This document shows, one piece after another, positions 21,101 to 29,961 of a DNA stretch of 30,048 bases. Each line of letters starts with the position of its first letter. Within the stretch, counting starts at the first letter, position 1. The notes beneath the pieces were generated by a model. The model did not search any database and was not told the origin of the DNA. It saw only the letters and a program-made list of their open reading frames with translations. The DNA is from Pelargonium cotyledonis (taxonomy: Eukaryota; Streptophyta; Magnoliopsida; Geraniales; Geraniaceae), in contig JAYMTA010000389.1 in assembly GCA_036897625.1 (NCBI GenBank), positions 1 through 30,048 of the forward strand, given 5' to 3'. The translations under genes were made by a program, and so were the position numbers.

Positions 21101-24100
21101 ATTGTCCCTAGGATTTTCTCTGTCGGCGTTGTATGCACCTATACCATATCGCTTGGAAATGCTGTCAGCTTCTTCCCTTATTCTGGTAAACCGTGGCAAA
21201 CAAAGCACACATGCCAATGCCAAAATTACAAAAAATATCACCCCTGCAATAGATATCCAAATTATCCTTTTAGTAGTAAAAAATTTGCCTCCAGATTTTG
21301 ATTCCTCTGATGTGGACGGTCCATCAGCCTGCTCGGTGGTAGGTGAAGGAGGTGTCTTTTCAGAAGATGTCCCCCCTCCGAAAAAAGGTGGTGTTAGTGG
21401 CGGTGACAGCGAGGACATGGGTGTTGGAGCTAAAGGTGAAACAGTAGAATTAAATGGGTTTCCATCTTTTCTGCACAGAAAAAGTTTAGTGAATGTCAAT
21501 TAGCACAGAGACAAGTATCATATATAACTACAACAAAATCAAAATGAATCAATCATGGATATCTTGTATACATTCCAAAGCCAATCACGTGACTTGCTAG
21601 ACCAAAATATATGCAAAAAAAATTTTATTATGTCATTACAATTCTGTCCTTTTTTCTTCAAGGAGAAGTCACGCGTTGATAAGTTCACCAGAAGTTATTA
21701 TTTATATACTACATTATATGACATCCAATCTTTGACGGAGCTTGCTTGCTTGAAGAGATCTTGTTCATGGAGTCCATCTTTTACTAACCTATAAATATTT
21801 TGTTGTCATTCTACTCTATTCTTAGTTCCTAGTGACCAAGGCACTTTGCAGGAAGTGTTCATAAGACCATCAAGAAATGTTGGACCAGAATCTCCAACAT
21901 TTTGAAAAATGGAAGAGATTCGTCCCCATCCAAAGGAAGTGTTCTTTATTTGCAAATCGAAAAACTACCTCCTTCACAGGTAAAGTAAACAATAAGAGAA
22001 ACAAAAGAACTAATAATATATATTTCTCACTTGAAAGTTGGAAGGCTCAGCAACTTCTCGGGGATGGGTCCAGAGAACAGGTTGTTCTCTATATTCCTGA
22101 TCAGCAAAGCATAGCCAATAGATAGTTAGGAAACACGATAATACGGTGCTATGTCCTACAAGATTCTAGAACTCCAAGAGTCTAAACAAACAATCCATTT
22201 GAAATTGAATAAACTGAGGTCGAGAAGCATACAGATCTCTCAGGGGAAGATCCTGCAACACATCAAGGGTCCCGGACAATTGATTGTTCTGCAAGTGTCT
22301 GCCACAGAAAAAAGTTAACTTCAGTAACTGAGGCATGTAACAAGAATAAAATAGTTGGGTTCGCTGTAATAAGTTGCTTACAGGGTGGTCAGAGATGCCG
22401 AACTCTGCATAGAAGGAGGCAGTTGCCCACTCAAATTATTACTTGACAGGTCTCTGCGCACAAACAACTGGCTCCTTTTAGATTAATAGCCTAATAAGTA
22501 AGCCTCACAAGGAAACGGATAGGAAAATCGTATGGGCTTACAGATTAACTAATCCTGTTAGCGTCTGAAAGGAATCCGGTATCTCTCCGGTTAAGAGGTT
22601 GTTATTCAAAGACCTGAAAGGCATAGAGAACAAAAACTCATGAAATTCAGGATTACACAACACATGAGCAGTTCCACAGCATTGACACAAAAATCAGACG
22701 ATCCAAAAGCTTACATGGCTTGCAGTTGAGAAAGAGAGGGTAAAGTAGTTGGGATGCTTCCGGTGAACTGATTAGCTGAAAGAAAACTGCCCAAGACAGA
22801 TAAATGTCATCACATCTTCACATCAGGATATGTAGAAAAAAAAAGGTAGCGCTTGGATTAAAAAAAAATGGAATGGGAATGAGATTCTCATTCCAAAGCC
22901 GTTCTCATGAACAGGAAGTCCCAATTCAAACGAGAACAATGGGAATCTCATTCTCATTCCCATTCTTGATTGTCATTCCTGAACAAAATTCTAATCCAAA
23001 CGCTATCTAAGTTCACAATGACAATTAGTACATCATCTTTTATGTTTATCGCTTTAATACATACAGGTTTTGTAAGGTGACGGGTAAATTGCTGGGAATA
23101 TTTCCCCCAATGCTGTTACTGCTTAGATCTCTGCCACAAACATCAAATACGTCAATGAATAGTTCACAAACATATCTTGTGAAAATGATTAGGCAAAAAC
23201 TACATGAAGTAAATGGGACAACAACCATCATCATGGTAAGTGGCTTAAGGCGCTTGCTTTTCTTGAGGTCTCAGGTTCGAGACTCAGTTGTTACGCTTAC
23301 TTATAAAAAAAAAAGGGTGACAAAAAAGCTTGACATAAGGACGGGGGCACCTCACACTTCCTTCGCAATTTGCCTCTAATGTGAGGGACCCAACTCAGCC
23401 ATTCAATCAGCTTGTTGATAGAACAAATGAGAAATTCACAATCACCCCTACAACATTGTTTTGATCATAATTCACAACAATGATAAAGCAACAATACGAA
23501 CTAAAAGATTCTTCCTGTTGGACAACCCAACACTAAATGAATGAAATGCTACAAGCATAATCACCATAGTCAAATTCTCTATACTACCTGTCTCAAGAAT
23601 AACTCTCTCCTCCGATTTTGAACTTAAATCCATTCTGTTTGAAGCTTATTCCCCATAATCCGAGTCACTCTTGCCCCTCATTGAAGTGATGTATACTTGT
23701 GAAGAGAGAGAAAGAGAAACTTACATTGTTATGATAGAAGCAAACAACGCCAAGTTCGCCCCCAATTCTCCTCCCAGATTAGCACCATTGATTTTTCTAT
23801 AAAATCAAATCATCATAAGCGAAATGACAGTTCACCGTATCAATGAACATTAGGTAGAGTCGAAGAGCATATGACATACATTGTTTGAATGTCCGTAATG
23901 TTACATGTAACACCTTGCCATGATTCCGTACACGGGTCTCCCCCATTAGGAATCCACCCAGGAAGAACAGGAGAACCCAGCGCAACATACAAGCTGTTAA
24001 TAGCAGAAACTGTCCCAATCAAAGAATGTGTTAGTTGTAACCTTTTAGAGCTCCAACAAATTGCAAAGATCTGCAATTTGAGACTCCAAAACAAACAGAC

Positions 24101-24593
24101 AAACACTACCTAATCCAACAACTAAAATTCTATTACTACCAATGTAATTGCAGCAGAAAGTACCATTTGGTGACTAAATAGTTTCAATATATAATAGAAA
24201 ACACAACTGCAATTCGAAAACATGAATTTCGCAAGCTTCGGGATTCGGGAGAGAAACAAAACAAACAATTTCTGCAACTGGGTTAGGCATAAAAATGCCA
24301 CTCAAGTTGGACAGTTCAACCATTTGATTTGGTAAGAGCCTAACCATGTGGTGTAAACCACAATTTTCAGTTTGACCACAACAAGATATTCCTAAAACTT
24401 ACCCACAATTTCCCAGTAACCAAACAACTAAAACACTCAAATAATGAAAAATGCAAAGTTCATACTTACCATCATCAGGGTTAGTGAATCCCCATGAAAC
24501 TTGAGCTGTGTAGATCAACACAAATCCCACTAGAAGCTGAACATAGATCTCCAAATTCAAGTACTTCATAGCAGATCTCAATCTCAACTTCAT
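18153..24593 (-). CDS. SRF3: STRUBBELIG-receptor-family LRR kinase (SRF1/SRF3 type)
   Basis: Sixteen coding exons: 24593-24470, 24009-23880, 23796-23725, 23130-23065, 22786-22715, 22613-22542, 22453-22382, 22298-22233, 22096-22031, 21470-21064, 20940-20516, 20177-19906, 19276-19138, 18949-18813, 18722-18566, 18239-18153. They join in frame to 787 residues, the usual family size. Order: signal peptide (about 17-36); SUB-type N-terminal region with [14 protein letters not shown] (64-77); about six LRRs, one per 66- or 72-bp phase-2 exon; a Pro/Ser-rich stalk; membrane span at about 315-337; a poly-Pro tract (about 441-456); and a kinase domain at about 505-775. The kinase keeps the Lys of AVKK (529), but HRD is HRN (627-629) and DFG is DCG (647-649), so it is probably catalytically dead, as in this family. 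SRF members act at the plasma membrane in development, hybrid incompatibility and root iron/immune signalling. Introns after exons 10 and 13 have GC donors. SRF1 and SRF3 cannot be separated here. Confidence 0.94.
18390..18545. repeat. CGGGTT-family fragment in the last SRF intron
   Basis: Begins GCTAGCAATTCGGGTTTTGG and contains GTTCGGTTTG, CCCGACCCGC and CCTAACCCATCCC. The start resembles the AGCTGGCAATTCGG end of the copies in SCAMP intron 12. The opposite end is not clear, so this is probably a decayed or truncated member. Confidence 0.4.
19373..19657 (-). mobile_element. Decayed TRIM retrotransposon in SRF intron 12
   Basis: Read on the minus strand, a 141-bp terminal repeat runs from 19657 (TGTTGAAGTCGGTGATGAAG) to 19517 (GAAATTTAACA), with TG...CA ends. 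It is followed at once by CGCTATCATAGC, which matches the initiator-Met tRNA primer site TGGTATCAGAGC at 9 of 12 positions. About 100 bp later a purine-rich CCCGTGAGGGG tract precedes a second repeat start at 19398 (TGTTGAAGTGGGCGATAAAG), which matches the first over 17 of 20 bases and then stops after about 25 bp. Short LTRs, a primer site, a polypurine tract and no coding space fit a terminal-repeat retrotransposon in miniature with a truncated 3' LTR. Confidence 0.72.
20306..20436. mobile_element. Small inverted-repeat (MITE-like) element in SRF intron 11
   Basis: About 131 bp. The left end GCGGTTTTCAACTGGTC pairs with the reverse complement of the right end, GTGGTTTTCCACTGGCTC. Flanking CTAG/TTAG words may be part of a decayed target duplication. 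No coding capacity. Superfamily not assigned (hAT is possible). Confidence 0.5.
20720..20767 (-). repeat. Poly-proline tract (CCN repeat) in SRF juxtamembrane region
   Basis: Sixteen consecutive Pro codons (mixed CCC, CCG, CCA, CCT) at about residues 441-456, between the membrane span and the kinase domain. Such tracts are known in SRF3-type proteins and form a polyproline helix that could bind SH3-like or profilin-type partners. Mixed codons mean it is not a simple slippage tract. Confidence 0.85.
22847..23005. mobile_element. MITE with TAGCGTTTGGATTA ends in SRF intron 4
   Basis: About 159 bp. The left end TAGCGCTTGGATTA and the right end TAATCCAAACGCTA are inverted repeats with one mismatch. 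The interior carries further inverted words (GGGAATGAGATTCTCATTCC and its like), so the whole element can fold into a long hairpin. This end type is widespread in plant MITEs. It lies between SRF exons 5 and 4. Confidence 0.75.
23231..23400 (+). mobile_element. SINE-like sequence with tRNA-type promoter boxes
   Basis: TGGCTTAAGGCG at 23241 resembles an RNA polymerase III A box, and GGTTCGAGACTC at 23274-23285 is a good B box, at tRNA-like spacing (about 33 bp). The sequence goes on past an A run (23304-23314) into a non-coding body to about 23400. This layout is typical of tRNA-derived plant SINEs. No clear target duplication or terminal tail was found, so the ends are approximate and the copy may be broken. 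It lies in the SRF intron between exons 4 and 3. Confidence 0.5.
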
Positions 24594-24635
24594 TATATTC
24601 CTCTACCACAATCAATGAAACACTCAACCTCCAAT

Positions 24636-24785
24636 CTGAAAACGCAAAACAAAACACTGTCAGTGATCTACACTCACTGACCCAACCACATCTCAATAAT
24701 AACCCACAAACCAACCAAATTAAGCTATACCCAATTTTTTTTGCTAGAATATACAAATACAAGCAAAAGCAAAAAATGAACTTAC
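24636..24785 (-). other. Probable 5' UTR intron of the SRF gene
   Basis: Minus-strand donor TCTCG|GTAAGT (boundary at 24786/24785) and acceptor GTTTTCAG|ATTGG (boundary at 24636/24635) define a 150-bp intron 42 bp before the start codon. Upstream of it lies a GA-rich leader. Leader introns are common in plant receptor kinase genes. No transcript evidence is available here. Confidence 0.5.
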
Positions 24786-25088
24786 CGAGAGCAATTCAAG
24801 AAGAAGAAACATTGGGATTTGGGCTTCAAGTAAATGCTTAGAAAAACCCAAATTCTGAAGGCAACAACTTTGGCAGAACAAAAAGGTGGGTTTTTTCCGG
24901 TGAAAAATTCAGCAACAAGCTCAAGAGCTAAGGTTCAGTGAATCTCATTGAAGAAGACGAAGGTGGGTACGTAAGCAAAGATCGTGCCAAGCAATTTTGG
25001 TGCAAATTGGCAGCAAAAATCAGTGTTTGGCTGTGTGGAAAGTGCTGGAAAAATAATGGGAAAAGGCTAAGTAGCAGTGGAAAAGTAC

Positions 25089-25200
25089 AGAGAGAGAGAG
25101 AGAGAGGTTCTGTGAAAATCTGTAACACTATTGCATTATATTGCATTATACTACTATTTATTTTCTCTCTCCAACCACTTTCTCTCTCTCTAGAGAGAGC
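25089..25200. repeat. GA/CT microsatellites and a tandem 10-mer in the SRF leader/promoter
   Basis: A GA run (about 25089-25106), two adjacent copies of TTGCATTATA (25131-25150), and a CTCTCTCTCTAGAGAGAG palindrome near 25182-25199. On the minus strand these become CT- and GA-rich leader DNA. GA repeats near plant transcription starts can recruit BPC (GAGA-binding) factors; that role is inferred. Confidence 0.6.
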
Positions 25201-26813
25201 AACAATGGTGCATGTGTGTGAGTGCCAGAGAGAAGAGAGTCAAATATATCTCCTTCCCATAGCAGAGTCACTATTTTTTTTATTATTATTATTAAAAAAA
25301 GAAAAAATGATTTTTGTACCAAATTTTGTGTAGGTGATGTATATGTGATGTAATCAAATTTTATTTTAGTAAAATATAAACTTTTAGAATATAATATATT
25401 AATATTACAAATTGTTTTCTCGTATTTTAAGATCATATTGGGCTGAACATCACAAATCAAAATCGACGATTTAAGTTTTGAGACAGATTTTTTTGAGTTG
25501 CACAGCTTATGTCACAAATTGAGTTATAAAATTATAAACAGGTTATGTAGATTCATGCATATTGTCTAATCTCAAAATTTGATTATATCTATTTTGTGCT
25601 ACTAAATTTTTATGTGGGAAATTATACAATAAAATTGACAATGGTGTGAAAAAGAAAGCAAAGTTGTTAGAAAGACCCTTGACATGTGATTTATCATTTA
25701 TCCAATAATTGTTGACTTGTTTTGGGAATTAATTGTCCCAATTGAAATAAACTCTTTGTGTATAATATTTGAAGTTTTGGTTTTCATTGAGGGTCCTTTT
25801 CAATTATTTAATTGTTTCATAATAAAAGTGATAATATTAACAAAGACTTGTGTAGGTGAATTTGGATGAGACATTTGTCGCCGCCATATCATCAACAAAA
25901 ATTAGTAAAATTTGTCACGTCAACTTAATATGGTATTATTGGTGATTGAATAACTTCAAAACAAATAGCAAAATTTGGAATCAAATAAGATCGATATTTA
26001 TAGTTTGAAAGGACCAAATTTAAACAAAAATCATATTAAATACATATTAGTTGATATGATATCACATAATATAAGTATAATATAATTGCTATTCATACCA
26101 TTTAAATGCATTTAATGATGATTTTTATTGAAGAACAAAACCTCAGAAATTCACATAAATAATTAATTAATACGCAACTTCCAATAATATTTACAATAAT
26201 TAATGTTACTCGTAATTTATGTAAACTTTCACACTCGATCGAGATTGTGATATCTATTAAACAATATTTTTAACAAGCATAAGACAAAATGTATCTTTCC
26301 CTTTCAATGTTTTATTGTTTATCAATCATGTGGCAGCACCCCTCAACAATAAATTTTATAAAAATATTATTAAATATTTAGGAAATTAGTCTCACCCAAT
26401 CCAGGACTGCCACGTCAGCAAGGTTGTCTATTTTTGAAAAAAATAGTATTTTCACTTACTTTTAATAAATAAAATATTTTTACTCTGACCAATTACTAGT
26501 TTTGCCCTAAACAAGCTATTAATTTAGTGCATGAAGTCAAAATGGATGCCATATTTATCATTATATATATTGTTGTTTGGTTCTGTTAGGCTCCCATGAA
26601 AATATTTGGTTAGTCCTATAATTATTGGCAGTTTTAGGCTTTTAATTAGCTTTCAGTGATTTGTAAAATATAATTATTTACAAAATTTTGTGGTTTTTTT
26701 TGGTTAAGTATGATGGTAAAAAGGAAATAACATATTTTCATATATTTATCAGCGAATTTGCTTACATATATTTATCAGTGCGAAGAAATGTGCGTATAAC
26801 TTTGTTTTGAAAG

Positions 26814-26910
26814 CAAAACAATACTTTATTTGTAGATAAGATACATCCCAATAAACAACTAAACAAAACAATACTTTATTTGTAGGTAAGATACATCCCA
26901 ATAAACAACT
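26814..26910. repeat. 50-bp tandem repeat, two copies
   Basis: ATACTTTATTTGTAGATAAG starts at 26821 and recurs at 26871 with one change (GTAGG for GTAGA). Both are followed by ATACATCCCAATAAACAACT. The period is exactly 50 bp and the copies are nearly identical, so the duplication is recent. Confidence 0.9.
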
Positions 26911-27744
26911 ACTCTAGCTAATGTGTAGACAATAGTTACGATCAGACCGACCAACAAAAGGAAACCAAATACTATCGAAGGAACTAGCTAACACTAATCA
27001 ATCTTTCAACACTAGCCTTATACATTCGCCACCCGACTGCGAATTTTTCAAAGTCATAATCATTGTTAGCGCGTCTGACCTAATGACGACAGACTAAACA
27101 TCATGTCTTTCTTTGAATCAACTCAAATTTTTCCGAAGAACAAGTGTTTCGAATCCTAAAGACTCTCGGAGGTCCGTGTAATTTACATATAACAAAAAAT
27201 AGTATTGTCAATAACCAAAAGGAATCTACAATTTCTTTAGAGTTGAAAGGTGAGGACCACTTTGCTGAGCCAACAAATTTTGGTTGGTATGGGCTGCAAT
27301 GTTTAATTTGTCGCATGAATGACAAGCACAAGACAATATTAATCCCCAAACTTCACATCAAACTAGTCCAAATTATGTCATTTTAACTTCTTACTCATTA
27401 CTCATTAGTAACAGAGCTTATAAATCACAATTACTATAGCAACGACAGATTTATGCTCAAGTTTGTATGTAACTCATGTCGTATTCAAGTTTGTATTTTA
27501 ACGTGCGTGAGTCATTCCTTAACGTCAATAAGAAACTGGGCGTGACGTAGAATAAATTGAGATTTTAAACAATGAATCAAAAGCAAGATAAGTATTTTAT
27601 TTGAATCATTTGTTTGTTTGGACAAGCAATACAATAACAAGATGCATTAAAAGATTACGTTTAATTTGATTTTGATCGTGCTTCATCATAGTTTTATTTT
27701 TATTTTAAATCATAATATAATGGTTAAAGTCACACTAAACTTGG

Positions 27745-27970
27745 CAGTTTGGATTTCATGACGGATTTGTTGAAAATGTTTAATCCAAACTCGACTCGAA
27801 ATGGATTCATGTTAATTCGGGTTGTGGGGCATCAAATCGAATTTTGTGTGTAGAATGTGTTGATTTGTCAAAATAAAAAGTTAATTATGTTTGGTTTATT
27901 CGACACGAGCTTGTATAGACGGGTTCGGTTTTGGGTGTACATGAGTTCGGATCTAATTGGCCAACTATAG
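27745..27970. repeat. CGGGTT-family stretch
   Basis: Contains TTGGCAGTTTGGATTTC at its left end, then AATTCGGGTTGTGGGGC, ACACGAGCTTG, GACGGGTTCGGTTTTGGG and TTCGGATCTAATTGGCC. The word content and the opening GGCAGTTTGG match the short elements in SCAMP intron 12. Ends are unclear. Confidence 0.4.
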
Positions 27971-28154
27971 GTCAAACATGCCTGGTTCTTGTTATAGACT
28001 AATCCATATTAGCTAGTTCAAAAGGATGTGAACCCAAAAATAGTTTCTTTTGAATAAAAAGGGTAGTAAATGCACTTTTAGTACTTTCTTGCACCCAAAG
28101 TTTGAAAACTTTGAAACTATAGAAAAAAACAGCTATTAATCACCATTCTTGACT

Positions 28155-28428
28155 TGTTGATACTGTGTTTATGGTGGCTTTTCTAAAATGGAGTTGGGAA
28201 TAGACTTTATCATTTGGACCCTAGTTTGTGGGTACCAACAAACAATTTTTGAATCAGGTCGGAAAAAGCCGCACAATTTACAAAATAATAATGCTAATCC
28301 AAATTCCACACCAATTTCGAGTACGAATCAAATTAGACATTTTTAACACGAACCTAGTAGCTACTCACCACCTCTTTACATGTTGATCTTGTGTTTGTGT
28401 GGCTCATCTAAAAGATGGTTGGGAATAG
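28155..28428. repeat. Diverged direct repeat of about 48 bp, 226 bp apart
   Basis: 28155-28203 (TGTTGATACTGTGTTTATGG ... GTTGGGAATAG) resembles 28381-28428 (TGTTGATCTTGTGTTTGTGT ... GTTGGGAATAG). Similarity may extend a little to the left of each copy. The arrangement could mark the terminal parts of one element or a tandem duplication of a longer unit. Confidence 0.5.
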
Positions 28429-28469
28429 AGCTAATAAGTTGAATTCCATGTGCGGGCAACAAAGCATGT

Positions 28470-28800
28470 TTTCGAGTTTGGGTCATGTATAATGAACCAG
28501 TCAATTTTTGGGTTGTGTCAAATTTATTGTGTGGAAATTGCAGGGTGGTGCGAGTAATCTGCATATTTTACACATAAAACCTGAATACGAGTATATACAC
28601 AACTCGCAACTTCAGATCTAATCCCACATTTCTTATAGGTTGTAGTTTCATAAAATATATCCTATCACATTTTGAGTCATACAAACTCGTACAAACCCAA
28701 ACGTTGTACATGTAAAACCCGACACTCCATATAAAAAAAAATACCCATAACCAACACTTATCTTGAGTTAGACATTCACAAACCGAACCTGGATTGATAG
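28470..28800. repeat. CGGGTT-family stretch near 28.6 kb
   Basis: Holds GAGTTTGGGTCATG, TTTTTGGGTTGTG, then AACCCAAACG, AAAACCCGACACTCC and AACCGAACCTGGATTGATAG. The last words mirror the AACCTGAATTGACAG end of the SCAMP-intron element. Probably a decayed, nested or composite member. Confidence 0.4.
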
Positions 28801-29459
28801 CTTTTTGAAAAGTTAAGAAAGGTAAATAGGGATTGAGAATGGGGCTAAAATAGGAAAGTGGGAAGGAGCAAGTTGGAGTAAAAAAATATATTTGGTGCTT
28901 GCACCGAACTGAACTGCACTGCACTGCACATGGTCATGGTGCATCCAACCAAAAAAGTTATTGTCATTGGTAAGCAATTAGGAAAGTGGGTTCAGTTACT
29001 TTAAGTGCATGCCAAAGAATAATGTACAAAAATTCCGAACTTTTTTTTTTGCTAATTTTCCCCATAGAAGATGATCCAAAGCCATTATCCATATCCTCTT
29101 TTTGCATCATAGGTGACATATTGAGCACATGGTTGTGTAAAATTGTGGTGAACCTAAACGATCGATTCAATTTGTCGTTCATATATAATAATCGAATAGA
29201 TTTTGTATATTGTTCACATTTTTGCTCGTGAATATTCTGAATTATTTTTTAACACGAGAGTATTTTACGCATATCTTATATTGTTATGTTATGATAGAGT
29301 TAATCCAATTTATAAAAATGACGAAGAAATAACTTTTAGACCAACCACACACTGTTAAATTTTTTAGCTTAGACTAATGGGCTTGGGAATGGTTTGGGTC
29401 ATTGGATTGGGCTCAATGACTCTTTGCCTAAACATTGAGTGTGCATTTAGGTTTTTTTT

Positions 29460-29587
29460 GTTAATTTTGTCGGCTGGGTTGCTTCTGTATTCTGTTTTAT
29501 TTTGTTAGTTTGGTTTTTCTTTGATTGTACTCTTGTATTGCTCTATCTCCTGTGGTAATGAAATTTATTTCGTACAGGTCAAAAAAG
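29460..29587 (+). mobile_element. LINE-type 3' end fragment
   Basis: GATTGTACTCTTGTATTGCT, CTATCTCCTG and AAATTTATTTCGTACAGGTC followed by an A run match, in order and spacing, the tail of the element ending at 9066 (TGTACTCTGTAAGC, TATCTCC, AAATTATTTCGTTTCTGGTA, A run). Only the last 100-130 bp seems present, as expected of a strongly 5'-truncated copy. No target duplication was identified. Confidence 0.6.
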
Positions 29588-29787
29588 TCGTAAGTATTCG
29601 GATATAGTGCTCCTATGAGTATAGTGGTCGGTTCAGTTTGAACGGTTTGAAATTTTGTATACAGCTCAATAAACCGCTAGCTGCAATTTGATAAAAAAAT
29701 ATACCGTTATGAGCTCTATTGGTTTGGTTCGATGGGGATCGGTTTTTAGAACACCCTTGTATATTGGGGGCTAAATTGAAAAATAAA

Positions 29788-29794
29788 TATAAAA
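29788..29794 (+). promoter_or_regulatory. Possible TATA box of the right-edge gene
   Basis: TATAAAA about 170 bp before the ATG at 29962, giving an expected 5' UTR near 140 nt. The surroundings are AT-rich, so chance occurrence is likely enough to keep confidence modest. Confidence 0.35.
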
Positions 29795-29961
29795 CAAATA
29801 CCAATCTAAAACAAAATAAATAGCGGGTCCAAAATAGAACATTTTCATAATTTCTCAAAACTCACCAACTACCCAAACCAACGAACCAAAACGACCCACA
29901 AAGCAGACCCAAATCCTTCAATTTCTGGTTCTTCTCTCAGTCGCAGAGAAACGAAACCACC

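Larger units (their letters stand above)
25330..29440. other. Large AT-rich intergenic spacer
   Basis: About 4 kb without a credible gene. The frames present are short, AT-rich in codon use and without family signatures. It includes a 50-bp tandem repeat (26814-26910), CGGGTT-family stretches at about 27745-27970 and 28470-28800, and a diverged direct repeat (28155 and 28381). The upstream part of the SRF promoter is expected at 25.2-26 kb. Confidence 0.6.

Noticed and set aside
25262-25310. A TTTTTTATTATTATTATT run as an origin or matrix-attachment signal
   Set aside because: Simple AT-rich runs are common in plant promoters; nothing else here supports an origin or attachment region.
27101-27349. 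82-codon minus-strand frame in the large spacer
   Set aside because: It has no recognisable domain, no splice-linked neighbours and codon use like the surrounding AT-rich DNA.
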